42,028 nucleotides of DNA from Defluviitaleaceae bacterium (GCA_009780415.1 WRAC01000021.1:1-42028); one strand, 5' to 3'; positions 1 to 8,480 are shown, counted from the stretch's first letter. Notes: a model not told the origin generated them from the letters alone. Numbers and translations are program-made.

Positions 1-100
1 AAAATGATAACTGCTCCAAGAATACGCCACTTACAAGCGTTTTTAAGGCTAACCTCTTTGATTTAAAGCGATTTTCCGATTTCCTTGCTTTCTTTAGGTT
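1..100 (-). other. left window edge, possible partial ORF
   Basis: On the minus strand the frame downstream of the immA-like stop codon stays open to the window edge (Lys/Arg-rich, then a short hydrophobic stretch). No convincing start codon or ribosome binding site is visible. I see nothing recognisable; a gene may continue off the left edge. Confidence 0.2.
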
Positions 101-529
101 TCACGGTAAATTAGATTGACGTGAAATATGATGAAATACCTCTTGAATTATAGCTGTCATCCGTGTTATAATATCTGTATTAACAGAGAACTTGGATAAA
201 TCAACATCTTTAGAGATATTCAATCCATGTTCCTGACAAACGAGAAAAGCAGAACCATTAGCGATCATTTCGCTCTCCGCTCTAGTTCCGTCCTGATAAT
301 AATGGGTAAAGTGAATGTAATGGGCGTATTCGTGCAGCAAGACGTGAAGCTTCTGTTTGATGTGAAGGGATTCCTTGATGTAGATTTCCTTTTTACCCTG
401 CTCCGACAAATAAAATCCCTTTGAATGGATATCAGGCGTTTCAATGATGGGTATCTCGCTTGTACGCAACAGCTTGTTGTATAGCCGCCGCATTGATTCG
501 TCTTTAGTTTTTCGGTTTTTGACAGGCAT
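101..529 (-). CDS. ImmA/IrrE-like zinc metallopeptidase
   Basis: The protein has a zinc-protease helix HEYAH about 70 residues in, followed by a Glu/Ala-rich segment ending AESEMIAN. This is the HExxH plus downstream Glu layout of the ImmA/IrrE (DUF955-type) peptidases. ImmA in ICEBs1-type elements cleaves the element's repressor after DNA damage or quorum signals; that role here is inference from the motif and the element-like context. The frame is open from 616, but the first 29 codons of that longer frame lie in a long inverted-repeat structure. I therefore prefer the ATG at 529, which directly follows a GGGGGAG; the ATG at 493 is an alternative. Length would be 142 residues. No partner HTH repressor is visible in the window. 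Confidence 0.6.
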   Translation of the reverse strand: MPVKNRKTKDESMRRLYNKLLRTSEIPIIETPDIHSKGFYLSEQGKKEIYIKESLHIKQKLHVLLHEYAHYIHFTHYYQDGTRAESEMIANGSAFLVCQEHGLNISKDVDLSKFSVNTDIITRMTAIIQEVFHHISRQSNLP

Positions 530-532
530 CTC

Positions 533-621
533 CCCCAATGTTTTTACAAGACAAAAAATCCCCATTAAGCCGGATAGCTTAATGGAGAGGCTTTGTAAAT
601 CAGCTTGAAGCTTCATTGGGG
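533..621 (-). promoter_or_regulatory. nested stem-loop leader with embedded terminator
   Basis: Three nested inverted repeats are visible: 533-540 with 614-621 (8 bp), 543-549 with 593-599 (7 bp), and an inner perfect 9-bp stem 562-570 with 577-585 (6-base loop). On the minus strand the inner hairpin is followed by GGGATTTTTT, the form of an intrinsic terminator, immediately upstream of the ImmA-like coding start. It could be an attenuator, a small RNA, or the terminator of an upstream transcript. Confidence 0.5.
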
Positions 622-859
622 TTATAATATATATTTGAAAATTACATAGATGCAGGTAGCGGGATATTGATTTGAAAAAATATATTACAAGCTCAGACAG
701 CTGTTTTTGTGCAATTTACCCCGTGTATTTCTAGCGAGGCGCTCCTGTACTAATATAACAAAGAAAAACAAGATGGTCTGTGTAAAAAACGAGGACTTAT
801 CGACACGGATATGCTAGTCGCTATATGCTTAACTATTTGATGAAGTGAAGGGATGTTTT

Positions 860-2296
860 ATGACAAGGAGAAAAAGCCCAAACGAAGTAATGATAGTAGA
901 TGAAAAGCAGCTATTAGTCAATAGTTCATTTATCAATGAGCATGAATACCTTATCCCTTCAATAAATAGGTTTGACAAAATATTCAAAGACGATTTAGAA
1001 ATCGAAGAATACAAAGTGTATTTTACAGAGGATGTTGCTAATTTTTTTAGATATAGCTTTGACACTTTGATGGAAGCAGTTGAAGAACAATGGGAACAAA
1101 CTGTTTTTTATGAAGTAATAGAAAGAGGAAAGCAACCTTGCGAATTATGCGGAAATAAGCAAGTGATTAATTTGTATAAAATTCGTAACACTGTGACGAA
1201 TAAAGAATTGTTTGTGGGAAGTGAGTGCATTGGAAAATTCAAAATTAGTAAGTCTGTTGAGGTGAGTCAATCCATAAGAAAAAAGAAGAAGGATGCAGAT
1301 TCTTTGAGGCGGCAGGTTGAGATTAACGTGAAGATTCCATCTATAGGAGAGCAGTTGCGCGAATGGTATAGATTATTAAATGACAATCCAATTGTGTTGC
1401 CCGGAAATCTTGAAACAGACACGAGAATATTGATTAATGATTCAAATGACTTGTATGAAGATTACATTAACGGAAAGCAAATGGGGATTGCTATTATAAA
1501 AATAAAAGAGTTTGTTCCCAAAATCTTAAATTGCTTTGAATCTATAACGTCATTTAATAATAAAAATCAAAATAAGCCTTATATCTGTACCAGAGAATTA
1601 AAACGGTGGATTACACAAATATATGGTGAAAGCCCCGATGTTTTAGATATAATTAAGGGGAATAACGGCTTTATTTGCAATGCCACTATAAAATACATAC
1701 ATAATATGGCTTTTGTACAACTCCAGTTAAATTTGATACATAAACATTTAAGTGAACACAAATTTGAGTTTATTAATAACAATGAAAATCTTTTGTATTT
1801 CAAGTACAAAAGAGATGAACACTATACATTTGCCTTGCAATGCTCACCTAGTATGTTTATGGAAAAATGTGCGGAGTTAAGCGATAGTACCTTTTCAATT
1901 AACATAATTGAGTTTAAGAACCTCTTGAATTTTGCTGATAAATCGAAAGAAATTGATACTCCAATTGGATTTTGCAATGAGTTGATACGCGGAACAGGCT
2001 TTTACATTTTTCAAAATGATGCAAACCATAAATATTATGTTGTGAAAAACCCGAACCTTCAAAGAGATAGGGATGGATATGAAATGCGTTACTCACTTAT
2101 TGATATTTCACACATACTTGATAAAATACGTCTCGGAATTTATACAAAAACTGATGATGAATTAATAGAGACACTTAAAAGCTATTTAAATCAACTGAGA
2201 AATTGGAAATCAAAAAAAGAATATAAAGAATTAAACGAAATAGACAATGAATTCTTACGCGGAGACAATTATATTTATAGAAAACCAAGACGGTAA
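860..2296 (+). CDS. unrecognised 478-residue element protein with Cys cluster
   Basis: I do not recognise this family with certainty. The protein is 478 residues, basic and Asn/Lys/Ile-rich. About residues 90-125 contain CELCG, then about 30 residues later GSECIGKF, a possible zinc-binding CxxC...C arrangement around a KIRNT...KELFVG strand pair. A Lys/Arg-rich stretch (RKKKKDADSLRRQ) follows, which could contact nucleic acid. The rest looks globular with no membrane segment. ATG 860 follows AAGGGA with good spacing; a GTG at 845 in frame is less likely. Base composition is clearly more AT-rich than the genes right of 2,700, supporting acquisition with a mobile element. It is transcribed away from the immA-like gene, with a 240-bp region between them. 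Confidence 0.7.
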   Translation: MTRRKSPNEVMIVDEKQLLVNSSFINEHEYLIPSINRFDKIFKDDLEIEEYKVYFTEDVANFFRYSFDTLMEAVEEQWEQTVFYEVIERGKQPCELCGNKQVINLYKIRNTVTNKELFVGSECIGKFKISKSVEVSQSIRKKKKDADSLRRQVEINVKIPSIGEQLREWYRLLNDNPIVLPGNLETDTRILINDSNDLYEDYINGKQMGIAIIKIKEFVPKILNCFESITSFNNKNQNKPYICTRELKRWITQIYGESPDVLDIIKGNNGFICNATIKYIHNMAFVQLQLNLIHKHLSEHKFEFINNNENLLYFKYKRDEHYTFALQCSPSMFMEKCAELSDSTFSINIIEFKNLLNFADKSKEIDTPIGFCNELIRGTGFYIFQNDANHKYYVVKNPNLQRDRDGYEMRYSLIDISHILDKIRLGIYTKTDDELIETLKSYLNQLRNWKSKKEYKELNEIDNEFLRGDNYIYRKPRR

Positions 2297-2664
2297 TACT
2301 AATATATTGTGATATTAGTGCAGTGTAAATTGCACAGAAATGAAAGTTTCATCCTTCTCTCCGTACGAAAAAGGTTCAACGGATGAAGAGAGTTTTTGAG
2401 TGCAGTGTCAATATGGATATCCGAATTTTGTGGATGTACAAAGACAACAAGCTCATACTGCTTCTTGACATTGGACACCATGATATAATCTAACACACAG
2501 ATCAATCGAAATGGAAATGAAAATATAACAGCGTTTGCAACTATTTTCAGGTAATTCCAACTAATTTCAATTTTACTCAATCAGAGCGCCACCCACTCGC
2601 CACCCAGCGATACAAGGCAGGTCTCAGAAATCCCGATTCTACAGGCTTTTGACCGACGATATGA
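2297..2664. other. noncoding end of the left element
   Basis: This 368-base stretch holds no gene I trust. A hairpin (8-bp arms, 2299-2320) sits just after the stop codon of the upstream gene. A second, bulged GC-richer hairpin around 2350-2395 followed by TTTTTG looks like that gene's terminator. A 93-codon minus-strand frame (2299-2580) lacks a ribosome binding site and any recognisable motif. The stretch leads directly into the tRNA-Trp fragment, as expected for the end of an integrated element. Confidence 0.4.
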
Positions 2665-2710
2665 ATGGTCTCCAAAACCGTTCGTGAGGGTTCAAATCCT
2701 TCTACCCCTG
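2665..2710 (+). other. 3' fragment of tRNA-Trp, probable attachment site
   Basis: The sequence folds as the 3' part of a tRNA. A 5-bp anticodon stem (2665-2669 with 2677-2681) carries a 7-base loop with anticodon CCA. A 4-base variable region follows, then a T arm (2686-2702) with loop TTCAAAT, then the acceptor strand TACCCCT and discriminator G. The matching 5' acceptor strand (AGGGGTA) and D arm are absent upstream, so the gene is not functional here. Tyrosine recombinases commonly integrate in the 3' half of tRNA genes and leave such a fragment at one end. A native-looking terminator follows at once, so I infer that the host side is to the right and the element to the left. Confidence 0.75.
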
Positions 2711-2717
2711 TACAAGT

Positions 2718-2752
2718 AAAAGTCCCGTAAAATCAACGTTTACGGGACTTTT
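2718..2752 (+). terminator. intrinsic terminator after tRNA-Trp fragment
   Basis: A perfect 14-bp stem (2718-2731 with 2739-2752) with a 7-base loop, starting in A residues and ending in TTTT. It is placed as a tRNA gene's own terminator would be, 7 bases after the tRNA 3' end. Confidence 0.8.
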
Positions 2753-2870
2753 GTCGTTGCAGCTGCAAGGAGCTCCTAAAACGGAGCAAATGCCAATTGA
2801 CGTTAATAAGTTCCAAGTAATATCCAACAGGCTCAACTAATTGCAACTTGGTATAAGCGGAAATCGGTTG

Positions 2871-2899
2871 TTGAAATCCCCAAATCCTTATGATACAAT
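2871..2899 (+). promoter_or_regulatory. sigma-A-type promoter of the sia operon
   Basis: TTGAAA at 2871-2876, a 17-base spacer and TACAAT at 2894-2899, about 90 bases upstream of the first sia-like gene. No operator-like repeat stands out next to it. Confidence 0.65.
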
Positions 2900-2987
2900 G
2901 TTGATAATTATGACTTGTAGAATTGGGTTATCGCCGGATTCCATTTTTAACGCGCAATCATCCATTATAACATGGGGGTGTAATATT

Positions 2988-4679
2988 ATGTTTAGCGAGG
3001 ATAATATTGAACAATCCCGCACTGAAGATAGAGAGGCTTTGTTTCAATCGCTTAAAATTTTCTCTAAAATAGTATGCGGAGACATAACATCACTGGACGC
3101 GCTTGCCGATGACGTAATAGGTATTGGCATGGGTGAGCAGGGATATTATAAAAGCAAATCAGAAATAAAGGAATTGCTGGAAAAGGCCGTAAGGGCACCG
3201 GGCGAGGAGCAGCCAAAGATTTCTTTTGAGTACGAAAATATTGATATACGATTTAGCGCGCCGGGTTCTGCCATTCTTACAGTAGAAATATATGTTATAA
3301 CCGAAATAGATGGGCAGATTTCAAAAAACGGTGTCATGCAAATGGCAAGCGCGAAGAAGGAAAACGGGCGGTGGCTGTTTAATTTATTAACGGCCGTTCC
3401 TCTGGAGCTTTCCGAGGAAAGCATCGAATCGTATCCATTGGCGTTCGCCGATGAAACATTGGCAAAGCTTAAAGGCGAATTGCAAACCGAAACGTTTGAC
3501 ATGATGAATGAAAGCTTTTCAGGGGGTATTCTCGGTACATATATTAAAGAAGGCTATCCGCTTTATTTTGCCAATGACGCGTTGATTGAGATGTTTGGAT
3601 ATGAACGTGATGAATTTTATGAAAAGTTTAAGGATAATACCGCTCAGCTTGCATACAAGGATGATAAAGAACATATACGGGAAATAAGCGAAGAAAGCGA
3701 AAGGTCTGACGGGGAAAATGTCGCAGGACGCGCGCGCTTTGTGAAAAAGGACGGCAGCCCGATGTGGGCCGAGAGCCGCATCCGTAAAACAAAAGACGAT
3801 TACGGTAACGATATCTTCCTTTCGGTTCTCATAGACGTAACCGAGGTTGTCAATCTGCACCTCCAAGCGGATGAACAAAATAAAATGATTATGGAAAGCA
3901 TCAATTACGCCAGCAAAATCCAAAAAAACCTTTTGCCGCTTGATAACGTATTTGAAGAAGCATTTTCCGATTATTCAGTTATATGGAAGCCGCGCGATAT
4001 AGTAGGCGGTGACATCTATTGGGCCAAAAATTTCGACGGCGGCACAGTCCTCTGCGTATGCGACTGTACAGGCCACGGAACGCCGGGGGCGTTATTGACC
4101 ATGCTGGTAGTGAGCGCGTTCGAATCCATAATTACTGAAAAAAGATATAAAAATACAGCGGAAATCCTATATATGCTCGACCAAAGACTTGCGTCGGTTT
4201 TAAACGTAAGGAGCGACGTCAGTTTGAATATGGATATCAACGACGGCTGCGACCTTGCCGTGCTGTTTATCGCGAAGGACGGCGGAATAGCAATGTCGTC
4301 CGGGAACATTAATGTGTTTGCCTGTGACGGCAAGGAAGTTACAAGATATAAAGGACAATCGGTTTATATCGGTGAAGGCAGATTGAAGAGTAAAGAAGAA
4401 GTTAAAACGATTGAAATCTCCGCGAATCCAAATAATAAATTTTACATAGCGTCGGACGGGTTATACGACCAAATCGGAGGTAAAGAGAAAAGGCAGTTCG
4501 GATATAGTATATTCAAGGATATAATACTCAACGGCCACAACGGCAAACAGGCCGCCATATCAGGGATGATATGGGACGCTTTTGAGGAGTTCCGCGGCGA
4601 GGAGCCAAGGCGCGACGATTTTGAATTAATAACATTTCAACCAAAAATTTTGGGAGGAGGAATTGTTTATGATTCTTGA
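2988..4679 (+). CDS. SiaA-like PP2C phosphatase with NTF2-like and PAS domains
   Basis: Predicted serine/threonine phosphatase of the SpoIIE/RsbU/SiaA class, 563 residues. The first about 150 residues look like a SnoaL/NTF2-like fold. Residues about 190-305 form a PAS domain (MFGYERDEFYE, WAESRIRKTKDDYG). A short helix (YASKIQKNLLP) leads into the PP2C domain with metal-binding motifs GGD at 340-342, DCTGHG from Asp359, SDGLYDQ with Asp490, and RRDDFEL near the end. Start 2988 is chosen because GGGGGTG lies 8 bases upstream; the frame is open from 2841 without a site. In Pseudomonas, SiaA is a membrane HAMP protein that dephosphorylates SiaC; here the membrane sensor is replaced by cytosolic domains. 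It overlaps siaB by 11 bases. Confidence 0.8.
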   Translation: MFSEDNIEQSRTEDREALFQSLKIFSKIVCGDITSLDALADDVIGIGMGEQGYYKSKSEIKELLEKAVRAPGEEQPKISFEYENIDIRFSAPGSAILTVEIYVITEIDGQISKNGVMQMASAKKENGRWLFNLLTAVPLELSEESIESYPLAFADETLAKLKGELQTETFDMMNESFSGGILGTYIKEGYPLYFANDALIEMFGYERDEFYEKFKDNTAQLAYKDDKEHIREISEESERSDGENVAGRARFVKKDGSPMWAESRIRKTKDDYGNDIFLSVLIDVTEVVNLHLQADEQNKMIMESINYASKIQKNLLPLDNVFEEAFSDYSVIWKPRDIVGGDIYWAKNFDGGTVLCVCDCTGHGTPGALLTMLVVSAFESIITEKRYKNTAEILYMLDQRLASVLNVRSDVSLNMDINDGCDLAVLFIAKDGGIAMSSGNINVFACDGKEVTRYKGQSVYIGEGRLKSKEEVKTIEISANPNNKFYIASDGLYDQIGGKEKRQFGYSIFKDIILNGHNGKQAAISGMIWDAFEEFRGEEPRRDDFELITFQPKILGGGIVYDS

Positions 4680-5250
4680 TATGAACGAATATACCGGAAT
4701 GATGAGCAAGCTGAATATAAACATTATTTACAGCGGCCCCATGTGGGATGACGGGATAAAAGGCATTGCCGAAATGGTGAAGGCGCATTTAGCGCATGAC
4801 GACCTGTCGGTGACTGCGTCGAAATCTATTTTTTCCGTGTTTGTGGAACAAGTAACGAATATGATGATGTACTCGGCGGAAAAGGAAAAATTTGAACAGC
4901 CCGGCAGCAAGCCTGTCGATGTGTCTATCGGTATGCTGGTTCTTGGTCATAAGGAAAATACATTCTTTGTACAAACACGCAATGTTATAAAAAATGAAAA
5001 TATTAATATTATTAAAGGCAGGATTGACCATTTGAATACGCTGGATAAAAAGGGGCTTCGGCAGTATCACAGGGAACGGATGCGCGATGAGAACGATAAC
5101 CCGGAGAGCAAGGGAGCGGGGCTTGGATTGATAGAGATTGCGAGGCGGGCGACGGCGCCTATTGAATATACATTCCAGACAATTAATGAAAAATTATCTT
5201 ATTTCACGATGTATGCCGAAATATCGCAAACAATACAGGAGGCGAACTAA
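4669..5250 (+). CDS. siaB: SiaB-family protein kinase
   Basis: A 193-residue protein resembling the SiaB family (DUF6272), GHKL-fold kinases that phosphorylate SiaC. The N-terminal half carries an Asn-containing helix (FVEQVTNMMMYS) like the N box of the fold. The C-terminal half has GAGLGLIEIARR, matching the G2-type ATP-lid motif. The ATG at 4669 follows GGAGGAGG; an upstream in-frame TTG (4663) is less well placed. It lies between the phosphatase and the SiaC-like substrate, the order found in sia operons. Function is inferred from family and gene order. Confidence 0.8.
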   Translation: MILDMNEYTGMMSKLNINIIYSGPMWDDGIKGIAEMVKAHLAHDDLSVTASKSIFSVFVEQVTNMMMYSAEKEKFEQPGSKPVDVSIGMLVLGHKENTFFVQTRNVIKNENINIIKGRIDHLNTLDKKGLRQYHRERMRDENDNPESKGAGLGLIEIARRATAPIEYTFQTINEKLSYFTMYAEISQTIQEAN

Positions 5251-5253
5251 GGT

Positions 5254-5643
5254 ATGGCATTCAGATTAGAAAGGGAGAAAACCAGGACGGCACCCTATAT
5301 CTTAATTGATGAAGAGAACCGCTATATACGGTTTGAAGGTGAAAGCTACCTTGAAGATATAATCAGCTTTTTCATGGAAATTAACGATTGGCTTAGGAAA
5401 TATCTGTCCTCCGATTTTCAGGAATTAACATTCGACTTTGCTTTGAGATACTTCAACAGCTCAACAACCAAGCAGGTATATAATATGCTGCGGCTTATGG
5501 ATGCGCGCGCCGCCGGTAAAAAAGTCGTTGTAAACTGGATTGTGTTTGATGAGAAGGACGACATGCTCATTGAATGCGGTGAGGATTTCCAAGAGGAAAT
5601 GGAGAATCTGGAGTTTAACATAATTATACAAGTTAACGAATAA
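5254..5643 (+). CDS. siaC: SiaC-family regulatory protein (DUF1987)
   Basis: A 129-residue protein matching the DUF1987/SiaC family: an N-terminal strand pair (RYIRFEGESYLED), an amphipathic helix (FFMEINDWLRKYL), the core FDFALRYFNSSTTKQVYNML, and an acidic C-terminus. In Pseudomonas SiaC, phosphorylation of a Thr in the equivalent loop controls binding to the diguanylate cyclase SiaD; here Ser69-Ser70-Thr71-Thr72 are the candidates. Only 3 bases separate it from siaB, and GGAGG is at 5239-5243. No GGDEF gene follows, so its output partner is unknown. Confidence 0.85.
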   Translation: MAFRLEREKTRTAPYILIDEENRYIRFEGESYLEDIISFFMEINDWLRKYLSSDFQELTFDFALRYFNSSTTKQVYNMLRLMDARAAGKKVVVNWIVFDEKDDMLIECGEDFQEEMENLEFNIIIQVNE

Positions 5644-5676
5644 AACAAATAAAAAATAAAGTAAAATGGGGGGGTT

Positions 5677-6945
5677 ATGTCTATGGAAAGTAAATTTCAA
5701 ATCAAACCGGAGGAACGAAAATCATGGATTAGCCTAATGGCGATATGGGCGGGCGCCGTCATTTGCATACCGGCGCTTATGATTGGCGGGCTGCTCGGAA
5801 TGAGTTTTAACCTTCCAAGCGCACTGCTGTGCATCGTAATCGGTTACGGGATTGTTTCCGTTTACAAGTGCTTTATGGGTATGCAGGGGTGTGACACAGG
5901 GCTTCCCACAGTGAGTATGGCGGCTGGCGCGATGGGTACGAACGGGTCAAAATACATAATTTCGTCGCTGCTTGCCATTGCGTGTATCGGTTGGTTCGGT
6001 ATTCAAGCCGCTGTTTGCGGTGCCGCGTTTTCTATGATGATGGGCGAAATGACAGGCGTGAATATCCCCGTTTGGATTTCGTCAATCGGTTGGGGTACCG
6101 TTATGCTGCTGACCGCCGCATATGGATATAATGCGTTAAAGTTTTTGAATTATATTACGCTTCCTGTCCTAATTGCTTTGATGGCGTACTGTATGTTTGC
6201 GGTTTTCACAAGGTTTGACGCCGCAAATATAATCAGCGGTTTTCAGCCCCCCGCCCCAATGCCTCTCATATCCGGCATAAGCTTCGTAATCGCCACTTTT
6301 GCTTTGGGCGGCGTTATTTCTGGCGATTACACACGCTATGCGAAAAACCGCAGGGAAGTAGTCATATCGTCGGTGCTTGGGCTTTTGCCCGCAGGCATTA
6401 TCGTTATCATGATCGGTGCGATAATGACGGTTGTAACGGGTGAATTTGATATTTCCGTTGTGTTATCCGAACTCGGGCTTCCGGCATTCGGGTTAATCGC
6501 CCTTATATTGGCCGCATGGAGTACCAACGTAACCAACGCTTTCTCCGGCGGCATCGCGGTCAGCGACCTTTTCGGGAAAGGCGAGAAGCAAAGGGCGTTT
6601 ATGACCATAATAGCGGGCGGCATCGGCACTTTGCTTGCGGCGTTCGGGCTTATGAACTACTTTGTGGATTTCCTCAGTATTTTAACTGCCTTAATTCCGC
6701 CCGTTGCGGGTGTTACGATGGCGCATTACTGGGTTGTCGGAAGGGGCAGACCCGATAAATTTACCGCGGATACGAGCGTTAAGGTTATTGGTATTACTGC
6801 GTTCGCCGCCGGTGCTATTGCAGCTTATTTTACAGGATTTAATATCCTTACGGGTGACAGGTTCGTATTCTTTGTTTCGCCTGTTAATGGAATCATCGTA
6901 TCGGGGTTAATTTATGTGATTCTGCATAAGGCGTTAAAAAAATAA
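5677..6945 (+). CDS. codB: NCS1-family cytosine/purine permease
   Basis: A 422-residue integral membrane protein with about 12 hydrophobic segments, similar to CodB-type cytosine permeases of the nucleobase:cation symporter-1 family. Visible features are an N-terminal SWISLMAIWAGA segment, a Gly-rich TM1 (GGLLGMSF), QGCDTGLPTVS after TM2, and AAWSTNVTNAFSGG in the second half, equivalent to the substrate-side helix. ATG 5677 follows a G-rich run. The gene starts 33 bases after siaC, so it may share its transcript. No cytosine deaminase is nearby, so substrate choice between cytosine and another nucleobase or base analogue is open. Confidence 0.8.
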   Translation: MSMESKFQIKPEERKSWISLMAIWAGAVICIPALMIGGLLGMSFNLPSALLCIVIGYGIVSVYKCFMGMQGCDTGLPTVSMAAGAMGTNGSKYIISSLLAIACIGWFGIQAAVCGAAFSMMMGEMTGVNIPVWISSIGWGTVMLLTAAYGYNALKFLNYITLPVLIALMAYCMFAVFTRFDAANIISGFQPPAPMPLISGISFVIATFALGGVISGDYTRYAKNRREVVISSVLGLLPAGIIVIMIGAIMTVVTGEFDISVVLSELGLPAFGLIALILAAWSTNVTNAFSGGIAVSDLFGKGEKQRAFMTIIAGGIGTLLAAFGLMNYFVDFLSILTALIPPVAGVTMAHYWVVGRGRPDKFTADTSVKVIGITAFAAGAIAAYFTGFNILTGDRFVFFVSPVNGIIVSGLIYVILHKALKK

Positions 6946-6999
6946 TTAAGCTTAACCCCTCAACACTGGATACGGTTTGGGGAAAGTACTTTAAGGCTC

Positions 7000-7794
7000 T
7001 TGATTATAAAGGCGGGTGTGTCTCTCCTTTTTGTTAGTAATTTTTTCCTTTGGCACCGCGGGACCAAGGGTTCCCTTCGTATCCATGTCAATCCCCTGAG
7101 GTGCGGCGAGCATCCTTGCCCTCCCAATTACAAGAGCGGCCCGCATGTTTTGGGATATTATCTCTTGCATTATGTGATAAATGGGAAGGGGGTTTACTAT
7201 ACGCCCAATGGAAGCTATATTGTTGAGAAAGGCCAAATATTCGTTATAAAACCCAATGAGATGACCGCTTATCAAGCGGATGGAGACGACCCGTGGCATT
7301 ATTACTGGATCGGCTTTGAATCTTCGCTTGAGCTTTCCAATTCACTTGGAGACGGCATAGATCAGGGACGGGAATTTTTTATATGCGGCAGAATATACGA
7401 TTTGCTTTACATGTTAAGCAACAAAAACCATCCCGGCGAAAAAGGCGAAAGGTATGTCCGCATGGCGCAGGGTTACATTCATAAACACTATCAAATGCCC
7501 GATTTGCGCGTGGATGCGCTGGCAAAAAGCCTGAACCTTGACCGTGCTTATTTCAGTAAGATATTCCGGAAGCATATCGGGAAATCACCGCAGCAGTACA
7601 TTGTGGATTATCGCCTGGAGAAATCCGTAGAGCTGATGACGTGCAGTGATTTGACGCCGGGAGAAGCCGCCCGCGAAGTTGGATACGGCAGTACCTTAGA
7701 TTTTTCGAGAATGTTCAGCCGGCATTTCGGTATGTCACCCAGCGCATTCTGTGATAAATACTATAAGAAATCCCCTAAGCAAAAAAACACATAA
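7000..7794 (+). CDS. AraC-family transcriptional regulator
   Basis: A 264-residue AraC-type regulator. Residues about 35-110 form the N-terminal cupin sugar-sensing domain (CPPNYKSGPHV, LLHYVINGKG, DPWHYYWIGFE). Residues about 155-255 form the double helix-turn-helix domain (LDRAYFSKIFRKHIGKSPQQYI, then AAREVGYGSTLDFSRMFSRHFGMSPSAF). The start is uncertain: no ATG is available before the cupin, and I use TTG 7000 with a weak AAGG upstream. It is followed by the broken solute-binding protein and the GH112 gene, so its likely job was control of a galacto-N-biose or similar disaccharide operon. Confidence 0.8.
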   Translation: MIIKAGVSLLFVSNFFLWHRGTKGSLRIHVNPLRCGEHPCPPNYKSGPHVLGYYLLHYVINGKGVYYTPNGSYIVEKGQIFVIKPNEMTAYQADGDDPWHYYWIGFESSLELSNSLGDGIDQGREFFICGRIYDLLYMLSNKNHPGEKGERYVRMAQGYIHKHYQMPDLRVDALAKSLNLDRAYFSKIFRKHIGKSPQQYIVDYRLEKSVELMTCSDLTPGEAAREVGYGSTLDFSRMFSRHFGMSPSAFCDKYYKKSPKQKNT

Positions 7795-7840
7795 TGCTAT
7801 ATATAAATCATATTAATCAATTCCATTCCCAATAATAGAT

Positions 7841-8431
7841 ATGGTAGGCAGCGCTTTTTATCTGGAATCTTATATAAACTTCAACGTCAGCGACGAAAAG
7901 ATGCATAAAATCCTCGAAATCTATGATTTCTTCTATTCCGAGGAAGGTATTAACCTGCTGATGTTTGGATTTGAAGGCGAAGACTATATAATTGAAGACG
8001 GCTATATCGTTTCGCTTCTGGGTACCGACCCCAATACCGGGCGCTTATTAAACACCTCCGATAAATACGCATTCGTTTCCGGCGCGGATGCAGGATTCAA
8101 GAGCGCTGTCACATGGGCGGCTGATATGGTGCAGTACGACGACCCGACCCTTTCGCAGGCGCTTCGCGATATGGCAAAGGCGGAAAAAGAGTACCGCATC
8201 GCAAACTGGAATCCCCCTCCCACCGACCTTCGTATTTCAGCTGTCACCGTTCCTGAAAGGACGGCCATGGCCGGCATCAGCATCAGAAACAGCTGGGCCC
8301 AAATGATAACCGACACATCGGACATATCGGATGAGGATTTGTTTGACCAGTTCTATGCCGATTGGGAAGCCAACGGTTATAAAGCCGCAAAGGAAGCAAT
8401 GACAAGAAGAGTGGCTGAACTGGGATATTAA
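7841..8431 (+). pseudogene. C-terminal remnant of an LplA-type sugar-binding protein
   Basis: The reading frame matches only the C-terminal third of large (about 500-550 residue) extracellular solute-binding proteins of the LplA type: a YLESYINFNVSDEKMHKILEI-like helix, YDFFYSEEGINLLMFG, and the C-terminal FYADWEANGYKAAKEAM. There is no signal peptide, no lipobox, no ribosome binding site at the nominal ATG, and no room for the missing two thirds, because the AraC gene ends 46 bases upstream. The permease genes that normally accompany such a protein are also missing. I read it as a 5'-deleted pseudogene of the disaccharide importer for the GH112 operon. Confidence 0.75.
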
Positions 8432-8480
8432 GATTATACAAGGATTGCGTTGCCATTGTAAATTAATCGGGAGGTTAGTC

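Noticed and set aside
2299-2580. 93-codon minus-strand ORF between the 478-residue gene and the tRNA fragment
   Set aside because: No ribosome binding site, no recognisable domain, and the sequence coincides with hairpins and a likely terminator of the opposite-strand gene.
2590-2710. An intact tRNA-Trp gene
   Set aside because: The 5' acceptor strand and D arm that should match the 3' half are absent; only anticodon arm to 3' end is present.
2841-2987. Longer start of the SiaA-like phosphatase
   Set aside because: The -10 box of the promoter (2894-2899) lies inside this stretch, and only ATG 2988 has a good Shine-Dalgarno sequence.
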